A stretch of DNA of 57,540 bases from an uncultured Clostridia bacterium (GTDB lineage: Bacteria > Bacillota > Clostridia > Oscillospirales > Oscillospiraceae): positions 1-57,540 of the forward strand of contig CANAZG010000007.1 in assembly GCA_947365965.1 (NCBI GenBank), given 5' to 3'. Shown one piece after another: positions 40,034 through 48,187 of this stretch; positions within the stretch are counted from its first letter, which is position 1; each line of letters starts with the position of its first letter. The notes below the pieces were generated by a model, which was not told the origin of the DNA, did no database searches, and worked only from the letters and a program-made list of their open reading frames with translations. A program made the translations under genes and the position numbers.

Positions 40034-40678
40034 ATGGAGCAGTATTTTCCCTTTCAGTCCTCCCCCCTCCCCTACAGCTACGTATCCCTCATGCCCCACT
40101 GCGACGCCAACACCCTCTACTACCACCACGATGAGTACTTCACCAACGCCGTCTATACGCTCAACAATCTGGTGGTCCACCACCGCCTCACCCGCATGAG
40201 CCTGACCCAGCTGGCCACAGAGGACATCAACCTGCCCGCGGCCCTGCTGGCCCGACTGCGCTCCGCCGCAGGGGCGGTATACAACCACCAGCTCTACTTC
40301 GACGGTATCTCCTGCAAGGCCGGCCAGCCCCCGGTCAACCAGCTGACTGAGGAGATCGCCGCCTCCTACGGCTCCATGGACCGATTCCGCCGGCTGATGA
40401 CAGAGGCGGCGGAGAGCATCATCGGCTCCGGCTGGGTATGGCTGGTGGCGGAGGGGACCCGGGGCATCCATTTGACCACCACGCCCAACAACGAGGTGGT
40501 GGCCCTGGCCTCGGTGACTCCCCTGCTGGTGCTGGACATGTGGGAGCACGCCTACTTATCCGTGGACCACTTCGATAAAGCCTCCTATGTGGACGCCTGG
40601 TTCTCCCTGATCGACTGGGACAAGGCCAATCTGCGCTATCTGGAGGCCCTGCGGTCCGCGTCAGCGGCTGTGGGGTGA
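40034..40678 (+). CDS. Divergent Fe/Mn superoxide dismutase family protein
   Basis: A 214-residue protein with the SOD fold. The four metal ligands are kept: H31 (YYHHDEYF), H85 (AVYNHQLYF), D168 and H172 (LDMWEHAY), and GSGWVWLV is present. The second shell differs. By alignment with E. coli MnSOD (offset 5), His30 is replaced by Tyr35, Tyr34 by Ala39, and neither of the two alternative active-site Gln positions carries Gln (Ala81 and Asn153). These residues govern proton supply and redox tuning, so normal dismutase activity is doubtful. AAGGAG precedes the ATG. It stands alone, convergent with sigE. Confidence 0.85.
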   Translation: MEQYFPFQSSPLPYSYVSLMPHCDANTLYYHHDEYFTNAVYTLNNLVVHHRLTRMSLTQLATEDINLPAALLARLRSAAGAVYNHQLYFDGISCKAGQPPVNQLTEEIAASYGSMDRFRRLMTEAAESIIGSGWVWLVAEGTRGIHLTTTPNNEVVALASVTPLLVLDMWEHAYLSVDHFDKASYVDAWFSLIDWDKANLRYLEALRSASAAVG

Positions 40679-40749
40679 TCTGCTCTGCGCCGAAGCGATC
40701 GCAGAGCGACAAACCCGCTCAAAAAGCGGTAAAGCCGCTTTAATGACAT

Positions 40750-40782
40750 GCTGAGATGGGGGCCTCTGGCCCCCATCTCAGC
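40750..40782. terminator. Hairpin between the SOD-like gene and sigE
   Basis: A perfect 15-bp stem (GCTGAGATGGGGGCC, 3-base loop). The sigE stop codon lies in one arm. Flanking T tracts are poor on both strands. Confidence 0.55.
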
Positions 40783-41491
40783 TCATCTTCAGGATCTCCC
40801 GCTTGAGCCGGTCAATGATCCGTTTCTCCAGCCGGGAGATATAGGACTGGGAGATGCCCAGCTTGTCGGCCACCTCCTTCTGGGTCTGCTCCTGCCGCCC
40901 CCGGAGGCCGAAGCGCAGGACGATGATCTCCCGCTCCCGCTCCGGCAGCTTGTCGATGGCCGCCGACAGCAGCTGCCGGTCCACGTCGTCCTCAATGGGC
41001 CGCATGACCGTGTCCGCCTCCGTGCCCAGCACATCGCTGAGCAGGAGCTCGTTGCCGTCCCAGTCTGTGTTGAGGGGTTCGTCCAGGCTGACCTCCCCCC
41101 GCTGGGAGGCGTTCTTGCGGAGATACATGAGGATCTCGTTCTCAATGCAACGGCTGGCGTAGGTGGCCAGCTTGATGTTCTTGTCCGTACGGTAGGTGTT
41201 GATGGCCTTGATGAGGCCGATGGTGCCGATGGAGATGAGATCCTCAATATTGATGCCCGTGTTCTCAAACCGCCGGGCAATGTAGACCACCAGGCGCAGG
41301 TTCCGCTCGATGAGCGTGGACCGGGCCTGCTCCTCCCCCTGGTCCAGCCGGGAGAGGAGCGCCGCCTCCTCCTCCCTGTTCAGCGGGGGCGGCAGGGTAT
41401 CGCTGCCCCCGATGTACATGATCTTCTCCGGCCGGACAAGGCCCAGCCGAACCAGCAGGCGGTGAACCGCCGCCCTCCATTTACGCAGCAT
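40778..41491 (-). CDS. sigE: RNA polymerase sporulation sigma factor SigE
   Basis: The mother-cell-specific early sporulation sigma factor, 237 residues. The first 25-30 residues form the basic/hydrophobic pro-sequence ([18 protein letters not shown]) removed by SpoIIGA. Region 2 is [20 protein letters not shown] with [15 protein letters not shown], and region 4 is [17 protein letters not shown] and [21 protein letters not shown]. It overlaps the 3' end of spoIIGA by 11 bases, forming the classic spoIIG operon. Confidence 0.97.
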   Translation of the reverse strand: MLRKWRAAVHRLLVRLGLVRPEKIMYIGGSDTLPPPLNREEEAALLSRLDQGEEQARSTLIERNLRLVVYIARRFENTGINIEDLISIGTIGLIKAINTYRTDKNIKLATYASRCIENEILMYLRKNASQRGEVSLDEPLNTDWDGNELLLSDVLGTEADTVMRPIEDDVDRQLLSAAIDKLPEREREIIVLRFGLRGRQEQTQKEVADKLGISQSYISRLEKRIIDRLKREILKMS

Positions 41492-42341
41492 GGCCGCCGC
41501 CCTCCTTCTCAGTCTCTCCGCCCCACAGGGCGGCCGCTCCGCCCTCGGACACGGCCCCGGGGGACAGGGCCACCGTGATCTCCCCCAGCTCCCGGCCGTC
41601 CACCGATGCCCGGTCCGCCCGGAAGCACACCAGCAGCCCGCTCCGGACCCCTACCGCCCGGTAGGGCAGGGCGCGAAACCCGCTCCCCGGTCCCAGCCGG
41701 CTGAGGACCGCCGCCGTCCCCTCTGTCTCCAGCCTGCTGAGGGCCTCCCGCTCCCGGTCCGTCCACAGCGGCTCCAGGGCCTCCCAGTGGGCGGTGAGCA
41801 CCGGCCGGCCCGTACAGGGATCGGAGAGGGTGTGGCCTGTATCCCGCAGGGCGGTGAGGCGGGCCCGGCGGCCCTGCCGCCCGATCTCCCACTGGCACAG
41901 CTGCCCCGCCACCGCATGGCGGGCATCGCCCCGGAACACTACCGACAGCACCGCAAAGCAGGTCCCGCCGGCCAGGAAGAACACCCGCCAGTCCAGACGG
42001 GACAGCACATCCCCCTCCTCCGCCAGACGGCAGGCCGCCACCAGCGCCCCGCCCATGGTACAGGAGAGGAGAAAGAACAGCATCAGCTGCCGCAGAAAGT
42101 CCCGCCGCCTGCCGAAGCACAGCCAGACCAGACCGGCGGCAGCGGCCATCTGGGGGAGAAGGGACGCGGCAGGGGCCAGCCCCGGCAGGGCGCACAGTGC
42201 GCCGTATGTACCTCCGGCCAGGGCCGCCGCCAGAATGCGGCGCTTCCGCACCGGCAGGCCGGACAGCCGGGCCGTGACGTACAGGGCCGCGGCGTCGGCG
42301 AGACAGTTGAAGAGAAAGACCAGATCCACATAGACCGCCAT
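41481..42341 (-). CDS. spoIIGA: Sigma-E processing peptidase SpoIIGA
   Basis: A 286-residue membrane aspartic protease that activates pro-SigE in the mother cell when the forespore signal SpoIIR arrives. The N-terminal half has about five membrane segments beginning [20 protein letters not shown]. The C-terminal protease domain has [17 protein letters not shown], whose DTG is the aspartic-protease-like active site. The start is chosen by GGGAGG upstream. It is first in the operon with sigE and is controlled by the long-spacer promoter at 42368-42401. Confidence 0.95.
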   Translation of the reverse strand: MAVYVDLVFLFNCLADAAALYVTARLSGLPVRKRRILAAALAGGTYGALCALPGLAPAASLLPQMAAAAGLVWLCFGRRRDFLRQLMLFFLLSCTMGGALVAACRLAEEGDVLSRLDWRVFFLAGGTCFAVLSVVFRGDARHAVAGQLCQWEIGRQGRRARLTALRDTGHTLSDPCTGRPVLTAHWEALEPLWTDREREALSRLETEGTAAVLSRLGPGSGFRALPYRAVGVRSGLLVCFRADRASVDGRELGEITVALSPGAVSEGGAAALWGGETEKEGGGHAA

Positions 42342-42367
42342 GGCAAAACCTCCCTTTGGACGAGAGT

Positions 42368-42401
42368 AGTATAATCCCTGTCCACGGGGGGATTTTGTCA
42401 T
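42368..42401 (-). promoter_or_regulatory. spoIIG promoter with 22-base spacer
   Basis: Minus strand: ATGACA (42396-42401), 22-base spacer, TATACT (42368-42373), 26 bases before the spoIIGA start. The B. subtilis spoIIG promoter is known for the same abnormal 22-base spacing and needs Spo0A. TGACAAA overlapping the -35 resembles a Spo0A box (TGNCGAA) with one mismatch. Confidence 0.75.
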
Positions 42402-42416
42402 ACCGGGGGAGACGGT

Positions 42417-42449
42417 GAAAAAACCGCCGTCCCATTGCCGGGACGGCGG
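42417..42449 (-). terminator. Terminator of the EEP-family gene
   Basis: Minus strand: CCGCCGTCCC and complement, 6-base loop, then TTTTTT. It lies 8 bases after the stop and just upstream of the spoIIG promoter. Confidence 0.92.
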
Positions 42450-42457
42450 CGCTGCGT

Positions 42458-43540
42458 CTACCGCAGAACAAAATCCATATACACCGGGTTGTGGTCGCTC
42501 CAGCGAAAGCCGGTGTCGTAAACCCGGGTCTCCCGCACCTCCACGTTGGCGGAGGCAATGAACCCATCCACCGTGACCACGTAGTTGTCCGGGCCGTAGG
42601 GCCGGTCCGCGTTGCGGCAGGAGGGCACGGGCTTCTCCCCGTCAAAGGGGGCCGCGATGGACAGCCCCTCCGGCACCAGCTCCGGCGGGATGGGCTGCGC
42701 CCAGGTGTAGGCCGGCCCGGACACGCCGAAGATCTCCGAGGAGTTTCCCAGCAGATCCTTGTTGAAGTCCCCGCCGGCAATGGCGAAGTTTCCCTTCTCA
42801 TACTCCCCGAGCATGTCCGCGAAGAGCATCTTCAGCTGTTCCTCGGCAATGACGCCGTCGGAGGTGTAGGCGGACAGGTGGAGGTTGTAGAGCACCAGCT
42901 CCCTGTCCCCCTCCGCCAGGGGGATGCGCTGTACGCTGTAGCACCGATCGCAGTCCACCAGCTTCATGAAGCCCTCCTCAATGGGCAGCTGCCGCCGGAG
43001 GGCGGAGGCTATGGGAAACTTTGAGAAGGTGGCCTGACCCGCCCGGTTGGCCCCGTGGGGCTCCAGCAGGGGCCAGAAGAGGTAGGGGCTGTCGTAGTTC
43101 TGGGCAAAGGTGCCGTGGAGATAGCCCGTCAGGCTGCACACCAGGGCCCACTCGTCCTGGTGGTAGCTGCGGGTGCCGTCCACGTCCACCTCCTGGAGCA
43201 GCAGGAGGTCCGGGTCCAGCTCCCCCACCGCCGACATGGCTCCGCTCACGTTCTCCCGCACCGCCTCCGGGGACCGGGCCCGGCTCTCCTTCCCGCCGTC
43301 CATGAAGAAGCTGTAGTCGTCGCTGTAGGCCCCGAAGCCGATGTTGTAGGAGGCCAGACGGTACTCCTCCCCGGTCCTGAGCTCCCTGTCCAGGCCGTAG
43401 TCGTGGATGGTCTGCACCTCCAAAATCTGGTTGTCCTCCACCCGGTAGTAGGCGGCAAAGACGTAGATCACGTAGCCCCCCACTGCCAGCGCCAACGCCA
43501 GCAGCAGGCACAAAAGCCCCCTCAGCAGTTTCTTCCTCAC
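42458..43540 (-). CDS. Membrane-anchored endonuclease/exonuclease/phosphatase family protein
   Basis: A 360-residue protein with an N-terminal hydrophobic anchor (LLRGLLCLLLALALAVGGYV), so the catalytic domain faces outside. The EEP fold signatures are RLASYNIGFGA, the metal-binding Glu in LLLLQEVDVDG, GQATFSKFPI, YNLHLSAY, AGGDFNKDLLG and the C-terminal SDHNPVYMDF. Members cut phosphodiesters in nucleic acids, inositol lipids or sphingomyelin; the substrate here is unknown. It lies downstream of a U32-family gene with an 81-base gap holding a decayed repeat, and upstream of spoIIGA. Confidence 0.92.
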   Translation of the reverse strand: MRKKLLRGLLCLLLALALAVGGYVIYVFAAYYRVEDNQILEVQTIHDYGLDRELRTGEEYRLASYNIGFGAYSDDYSFFMDGGKESRARSPEAVRENVSGAMSAVGELDPDLLLLQEVDVDGTRSYHQDEWALVCSLTGYLHGTFAQNYDSPYLFWPLLEPHGANRAGQATFSKFPIASALRRQLPIEEGFMKLVDCDRCYSVQRIPLAEGDRELVLYNLHLSAYTSDGVIAEEQLKMLFADMLGEYEKGNFAIAGGDFNKDLLGNSSEIFGVSGPAYTWAQPIPPELVPEGLSIAAPFDGEKPVPSCRNADRPYGPDNYVVTVDGFIASANVEVRETRVYDTGFRWSDHNPVYMDFVLR

Positions 43541-43570
43541 AGCGCTCCCTCCCTATGGTAAAACTCCGTC

Positions 43571-43616
43571 TTGCCCAAAAAATTTTTTTCATCCGTTTTC
43601 CCAAGAAAAAGGACGG
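43571..43616 (-). repeat. Dispersed palindrome-plus-tail repeat, copy 6 (decayed)
   Basis: CCCAAAAAATTTTTTTC, then ATCCGTTTTCCC and AAGAAAAAGGAC. The layout follows copy 4 but the arms have several mismatches. It lies between the U32 gene and the EEP gene. Confidence 0.4.
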
Positions 43617-43621
43617 TTCCC

Positions 43622-44845
43622 TTACGACTTGGCCGACAGATCCCGGGCAATGCGCACCATGCTCCAGGCCGGCACAGGCCGGGGCAGGCGCATCCGGAAC
43701 ACCATCTGGGGATTCCTGGGCTCCGTCAGGGGCTCCCCCTCCCCGTCCTCCATCACCGGAGCCCGGAAAGCGAAGGGCCGCAGGTCCGGCCCCACCACCT
43801 CCACCTCATCCCCGGCGGAGAACTTGTTGCGCAGGGTCAGGGTGGCCATGCCGCTCTCGTCGCAGGCGGTCACGAGAGCCACCACCTGCCACTCCCGGAT
43901 GTACCGGGCGTTGTCTGTATACTGCCCCGGCGGGCCGTAGTAGAAGCCCGTGGCGTAGCGGCGGTGGCTGACCCGCTCCACCTCCTCCCGCCACACCGGG
44001 TCCGGGGTCCGCCCGGCGGACACGTCGTCCAGAACGTGGCGGTAGGCCCCGGTGACAATGGCGGCGTAGTAGGCGCTCTTGGCCCGGCCCTCGATCTTCA
44101 GGCTGTCCAGCTCCATAAGATCGTCCAGGTGGTCGATCATGCACATGTCTCGGCTGTTCATGATGTACGTCCCCGCTCCGTCCTCGAACACGGGGAAGTA
44201 CTCGCCGGGCCGCTTCTCCTCCATGAGGTAGTACTGATAGCGGCAGGGCTGGGCGCAGGCCCCCCGGTTGGCGTCTCGTCCGGTCATATAGTTGCTCAGC
44301 AGGCACCGGCCGCTGTAGCTGACGCACATGGCCCCGTGGACAAATGCCTCCAGCTCCAGCTCCCGGGGGGTCCGCGCCCGGATCTCCCGGATCTCCTCCA
44401 GGCTCAGCTCTCGGGCCAGGATCACCCGCCGGGCCCCCAGCTCGTACCAGGCCTGGGCGGTCTGGTAATTGGACACGCTGGCCTGGGTGGAGATGTGGCG
44501 GCCGCACCGGGGGGCATACCGCCCCGCCAGGGCAAAGGCCCCCATATCCGCCACAATCAGCGCGTCCACCCCGGCGCTGTCCAGGAGCTCCAGCCACGCC
44601 GGGAGCTCGTCCGCCTCCCGGTTGCGGGGCATGGTGTTGATGGTCACGTGGACCCGGACTCCGTGCTCATGGGCGAAGCGGACCGCCCGGGGCAGCTCCT
44701 CCCGGGAGAAGTTGCCCGCAAAGGATCGCATCCCAAAGCTCTCCCCGGCCAGATACACCGCGTCCGCTCCGTAGAGCACCGCCATGCGCAGCCGCTCCAT
44801 GTCCCCCGCCGGCGCCAGGAGCTCCGGCTTCTTCCTCTCCCCCAT
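43622..44845 (-). CDS. Peptidase U32 family protein (TrhP-like tRNA hydroxylase)
   Basis: A 407-residue U32 protein. Conserved parts: ELLAPAGDMERLRMAVLYGA at the start, HISTQASVSNYQTAQAWYEL, and the Cys-rich signature EAFVHGAMCVSYSGRCLLSN with NRGACAQPCRYQY. U32 proteins named TrhP (E. coli) and YrrN/YrrO (B. subtilis) install 5-hydroxyuridine in tRNA; the Cys cluster probably holds an iron-sulfur centre. The neighbour mltG ends 2 bases before it, the same order as B. subtilis yrrL-yrrN-yrrO, which supports the tRNA role over a peptidase role. Confidence 0.9.
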   Translation of the reverse strand: MGERKKPELLAPAGDMERLRMAVLYGADAVYLAGESFGMRSFAGNFSREELPRAVRFAHEHGVRVHVTINTMPRNREADELPAWLELLDSAGVDALIVADMGAFALAGRYAPRCGRHISTQASVSNYQTAQAWYELGARRVILARELSLEEIREIRARTPRELELEAFVHGAMCVSYSGRCLLSNYMTGRDANRGACAQPCRYQYYLMEEKRPGEYFPVFEDGAGTYIMNSRDMCMIDHLDDLMELDSLKIEGRAKSAYYAAIVTGAYRHVLDDVSAGRTPDPVWREEVERVSHRRYATGFYYGPPGQYTDNARYIREWQVVALVTACDESGMATLTLRNKFSAGDEVEVVGPDLRPFAFRAPVMEDGEGEPLTEPRNPQMVFRMRLPRPVPAWSMVRIARDLSAKS

Positions 44846-44847
44846 GG

Positions 44848-46077
44848 TCAGTTCTCCGCCTTGGCGGCGGCCTCGGCCACCGCCTTATTGTGCTGGGCCA
44901 GGGTCTCGCTGAACACGTGCTGCTTGGTCTCCGGATCCAGGACATAGAAGTAGTAGTCCGTATCCGCCGGCATCAGGGCTGCCCGGATGGCCGCAATGCC
45001 CGGGTTGGCAATGGGCGTGGGGGGCAGACCCGTGTGCTGGTAGAGGTTGTAGGGGCTGTCCAGGCTGGTGTAGTCCTCCTGGGTGATGGGCCGGCTGGCG
45101 GCGTAGACCAGGGCTGCGTCGATCTGGAGGAGGTTGTTGGTCTCCCCCACATTCTCCAGACGGTTGTAGATGACGGAGGCGATCTTGTCCCGGTCCCCGC
45201 CGTCGGTCTCCCGCTCCACCAGAGAGGCGATGGTGATGATCTCCGACAGGCTGTACTCGCTCTCCCCCATCAGCTCCGCCAGATCCTCGTTGTTGTACAC
45301 CTTGGTCTTGAAGTTGGAGAGCATGGTGTTGAAGGCCAGCTCCGGCCGTGCGCCCACGTAGAAGTTGTAGGTGTCCGGGAACAGATAGCCCTCCAGCCGG
45401 CTGAGGCTGCCCAGATTCTCGTTGTCCACAAACTCGTAGTCCTCAAAGACGTAGTCCTCGGCGATCTCCGTCAGATCCTCCGCCGTGCCCACGCCCTTCT
45501 CGGCCAGCAGCTCGATGATCTGGGACACCGTATAGCCCTCGGGGATCGCCACGTCCACGGTCTCCGCCGTGCCGCCCCGCATCCGCATGCCCCGGATGAG
45601 GGCCATGTAGTCCATATTGGTGTTCAGGGCGAACTTCCCCTGGGTGATCTTGGCATCCGCGTGGGTGAAGGCGCAGAACAGGCGGAAGAACCAGCTGTAC
45701 TCGATGAGCCCCTCCTTCTCCAGGGCCTCGGCCACCTGGGACATGTCGTAGTAGGTGGTCTCCTTCTTCTCCCCGTTCTCCTTGATCTCCTCCTCCACAG
45801 AGGAGACCCACGACTCCTTTACTTCGAAGTCCACCTCTTTATAGGGCTTGTTCAGGGCGGCGAAGTCGTTGGCCAGCATCCAGCCCACCCCCGCGCAGAT
45901 GGCGGAGGAGGCCGCCACAATGGCCACCCAGAGCACAAGGGCCAGCAGCGGATTGGTCCGCCGCTTCTTTTTCTTCTTTTTGGGCTGCTGCCCGGCGCTG
46001 TGACCGGCGGCCCGCTGGACCTGCCTCCCGTCCCAGCTGGTGGTGTGGTAGCGATCGTCGATGTTGTCGTTATTCAT
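44848..46077 (-). CDS. mltG: Endolytic transglycosylase MltG
   Basis: A 409-residue membrane-bound lytic transglycosylase that cuts nascent glycan strands. A cytoplasmic basic stretch (KKKKKKRRTNPLL) precedes one membrane segment. The YceG domain has the catalytic Glu in IASLVERETDGGDRDKIASV followed by IYNRLE, and the C-terminal GLPPTPIANPGIAAI region is intact. GGAGGA lies 5 bases before the start. It may be co-transcribed with the U32-family gene. Confidence 0.96.
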   Translation of the reverse strand: MNNDNIDDRYHTTSWDGRQVQRAAGHSAGQQPKKKKKKRRTNPLLALVLWVAIVAASSAICAGVGWMLANDFAALNKPYKEVDFEVKESWVSSVEEEIKENGEKKETTYYDMSQVAEALEKEGLIEYSWFFRLFCAFTHADAKITQGKFALNTNMDYMALIRGMRMRGGTAETVDVAIPEGYTVSQIIELLAEKGVGTAEDLTEIAEDYVFEDYEFVDNENLGSLSRLEGYLFPDTYNFYVGARPELAFNTMLSNFKTKVYNNEDLAELMGESEYSLSEIITIASLVERETDGGDRDKIASVIYNRLENVGETNNLLQIDAALVYAASRPITQEDYTSLDSPYNLYQHTGLPPTPIANPGIAAIRAALMPADTDYYFYVLDPETKQHVFSETLAQHNKAVAEAAAKAEN

Positions 46078-46283
46078 GGAGCGTTCCTCCTTCTTGCTGC
46101 GCCTCCTTTACCGGAGGGCGGGCGCAGCCCGTTTGATGGGTCCCTCTCAGGGCGGAGACAAGCTGTTTCCCCGGCTGCGGAGGGCGATATCAAAAATAAA
46201 AAGAAAAATTTTGGGTGGTCAAGCTGCATTTTGCCCTCCGCGCTCATAGGATGTTTCAGTCTGATAAGTGAGGTGAACACATT

Positions 46284-46523
46284 ATGTGGAACAACGACAA
46301 CGGCTTCCTCTGGATCATCCTGATTATCGTCCTCATCTGCTGCTGCGGCTGCGGCAACGGCAATGGGTGCGGGAACAGCTGCGGGTGCGGAGGCAGCGGC
46401 GTAGGCGGCGTGAGCGGCGGCAGCTGCAGCTGTGGGTGCGGATGCGGCAACAGCTGTGGCTGCGGGTGCGGCAGCAATTGCAGCTGTGGGTGCGGCTGCA
46501 ACAACACGTGCTGCTGCTGCTGA
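46284..46523 (+). CDS. Small Cys/Gly-rich protein with N-terminal hydrophobic helix
   Basis: A 79-residue protein. It starts MWNNDNGFLWIILIIVLI, one hydrophobic helix, then switches to a Cys/Gly/Ser/Asn tail built on CGCG and GNSCGCG units, ending NNTCCCC. I count 22 cysteines, over a quarter of all residues. GAGGTG lies 8 bases before the ATG, and a clean terminator follows the stop. Similar short membrane-anchored Cys- or Gly-rich proteins in spore formers are linked to the spore coat or to metal binding; no specific family could be assigned. The codon pattern is plain GC-rich repeat, so the length may vary between strains. It lies opposite to mltG and tmk as a single-gene unit. Confidence 0.75.
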   Translation: MWNNDNGFLWIILIIVLICCCGCGNGNGCGNSCGCGGSGVGGVSGGSCSCGCGCGNSCGCGCGSNCSCGCGCNNTCCCC

Positions 46524-46543
46524 GCGCTACATAGCGGGGACGG

Positions 46544-46577
46544 GGGGACGCGAAGCGTCCCCTCTTTCCTGTTTTTC
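46544..46577 (+). terminator. Terminator of the Cys-rich gene
   Basis: An 8-bp stem (GGGGACGC, GAA loop) followed by TCTTTCCTGTTTTT, 20 bases after the stop. It supports the plus-strand gene being real. Confidence 0.88.
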
Positions 46578-46619
46578 CCGCAAGCGGCCGCGCCGCTTTT
46601 TTCAGCGGGCCTCGCCCTT

Positions 46620-47294
46620 CTACCGCCGGTTCACCAACGGCGCCGCCAGCGCCCAGGCCTCCCGGTGGATGTCCTCAGGCGTGCGCAGGACCCCGTCCCG
46701 GGAACAGTCGATCCGCCGCCAGCCCAGGTCCCGGGCGATCTCACGGGCGTTCTCACGGCAGGAGCGGAGATAGGCCTCGTCCTGCTCGTGGATATCCGCC
46801 TGGGTGTGGGTCCGCTCCTGGCGGGCCCGCAGCAGCCGCTCCGTCAGCTCCACGGGCAGATCCAGATACACCACCAGATCCGGCTCCGGCAGCTCCAGGC
46901 GGCGGTACTCCAGGTCAAAGAGCCAGCTGAGAAAGGCCTCCCGCTCCGCCCGCTCCAGCTTGGAGGCCTGGTGGACGGCGTTGGAGGTGGTGTAGCGGTT
47001 GGCAAGGATCAGTCCGCCCGCCTCGTAGTCCCGGCCCCAATCCTCCTTGTAGGAGGCGTAGCGGTCCACGGCGTAGAATACGGACGCGGCGCAGGCGCTC
47101 ACGTCCCCGGGTCTGGCCCCCAGGGCCCCGGCCAGATAGAGCCTGGCCGGCTCAGCGAAGGGGTTTCCGTAGCGGGGAAAGTCGATCTCCCGGAAGGACA
47201 CGCCCTCCGCCGCCAGACGGCGGGCCATGAGTCCGGCCTGGGTGGACTTACCCGCGCCGTCGGTACCCTCGAATACGATCAGCTTTCCGCTCAT
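46620..47294 (-). CDS. tmk: Thymidylate kinase
   Basis: Phosphorylates dTMP to dTDP. From MSGKLIVFEG it has 224 residues; P-loop GTDGAGKST at 10-18, the DR(Y/H)-type motif in ANRYTTSNAVHQASKL, and a lid with Arg-rich LLRARQERTH. The start overlaps the stop of the upstream glycosyltransferase (ATGA), so the two are coupled; a longer upstream frame is only its shadow. Confidence 0.94.
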   Translation of the reverse strand: MSGKLIVFEGTDGAGKSTQAGLMARRLAAEGVSFREIDFPRYGNPFAEPARLYLAGALGARPGDVSACAASVFYAVDRYASYKEDWGRDYEAGGLILANRYTTSNAVHQASKLERAEREAFLSWLFDLEYRRLELPEPDLVVYLDLPVELTERLLRARQERTHTQADIHEQDEAYLRSCRENAREIARDLGWRRIDCSRDGVLRTPEDIHREAWALAAPLVNRR

Positions 47295-48007
47295 TTCCGC
47301 CGCTCCCCCGCCACATGGACCAGAAACAGGGGCAGCTTCATCATCCTGCCCGCCCGGCTGGGGTTCTTCAGCAGCCGGTGGAACCACTCCAGACCCAGCT
47401 TCTGGAAGATCACCGGGGCCCGCTGGACCTGACCGGAGAACACGTCCAGGCACCCTCCCAGGCCGATGAGCAGGCGGGCCCCCGTGTCCGGCCCGTTCTT
47501 CCTCATCCACTTCTCCTGCTTGGGCGCGCCCAGACACACGAACGCCACGTCCGCGCCGCTGGCCCGGATATCGTCGACAACCGGACCATCCTCCTGAAAG
47601 TAGCCGTCCCGGACCCCGGCGATCTTCAGCCCCGGGTACTCCCGGCGGAGGTTGTCCGCCGCCTTCTCCGCCACGCCGGGCTTGGCCCCCAGCAGGAACA
47701 GACTCTTGCCGCTCTCCGCCATGGAGGCCATCAGGGCCTTGGCGAACTCGATGCCCGGCACCCGGCCCTTCAGGGGCGTGCCCAGCATCCTGGCCCCGTA
47801 GATCACGCCGATGCCGTCGGCCAGCACCAGATCCGCGCCGTTGACCGCCTCCATGGCCTCCGGGTCCTCCCGGCAGACCTCCACGATCTCTGGGTTGGGG
47901 GTGACCGCGTAGTGGGCCCCCTGGGTGTTCATCAGGCGCACGCCCTCCGCCACCGCCTGCTCCATGGTCATATTGTCAAAGCCGACGCCCAGCACATTGA
48001 TTCGCAT
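47291..48007 (-). CDS. WecB/TagA/CpsF family glycosyltransferase
   Basis: A 238-residue GT26 enzyme. Motifs: INVLGVGFDNMTMEQAV at the start, THYAVTPNPEIV-type TPNPEIVEV, ADLVLADGIGVIYGARML, and AFVCLGAPKQEKWM. TagA members add ManNAc to GlcNAc-PP-undecaprenol in teichoic acid linkage units; the present substrate is inferred from family only. Start chosen by GGAGAGGAGG; an upstream ATG at 48049 lacks one. It heads a two-gene operon with tmk. Confidence 0.92.
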   Translation of the reverse strand: MRINVLGVGFDNMTMEQAVAEGVRLMNTQGAHYAVTPNPEIVEVCREDPEAMEAVNGADLVLADGIGVIYGARMLGTPLKGRVPGIEFAKALMASMAESGKSLFLLGAKPGVAEKAADNLRREYPGLKIAGVRDGYFQEDGPVVDDIRASGADVAFVCLGAPKQEKWMRKNGPDTGARLLIGLGGCLDVFSGQVQRAPVIFQKLGLEWFHRLLKNPSRAGRMMKLPLFLVHVAGERRK

Positions 48008-48039
48008 AGGCGGCCTCCTCTCCAGATATTGGTTTACAC

Positions 48040-48068
48040 AGTATAGCACATCTTCCCCGGCTTGTCCA
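48040..48068 (-). promoter_or_regulatory. Promoter of the TagA-like gene and tmk
   Basis: Minus strand: TGGACA (48063-48068), 17-base spacer, TATACT (48040-48045). A second, extended -10 (TGGTATAAT) lies further upstream at about 48140-48148. Confidence 0.75.
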
Positions 48069-48187
48069 CGAAAAGCGCCGGACCGGGCGGGGCCTCTTCT
48101 TTATCCTTATGAATACGGAAGCTGCTCACCGGCTTTCCCATTATACCAGAAAATTCTTCCTTGTTTTTTAAGATTTTATAAACATAT

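Noticed and set aside
46256..46507. Gln/Pro/Leu-rich frame on the minus strand opposite the Cys-rich gene
   Set aside because: Simple complement of the Cys/Gly repeat codons. The plus strand has the ribosome-binding site and terminator.
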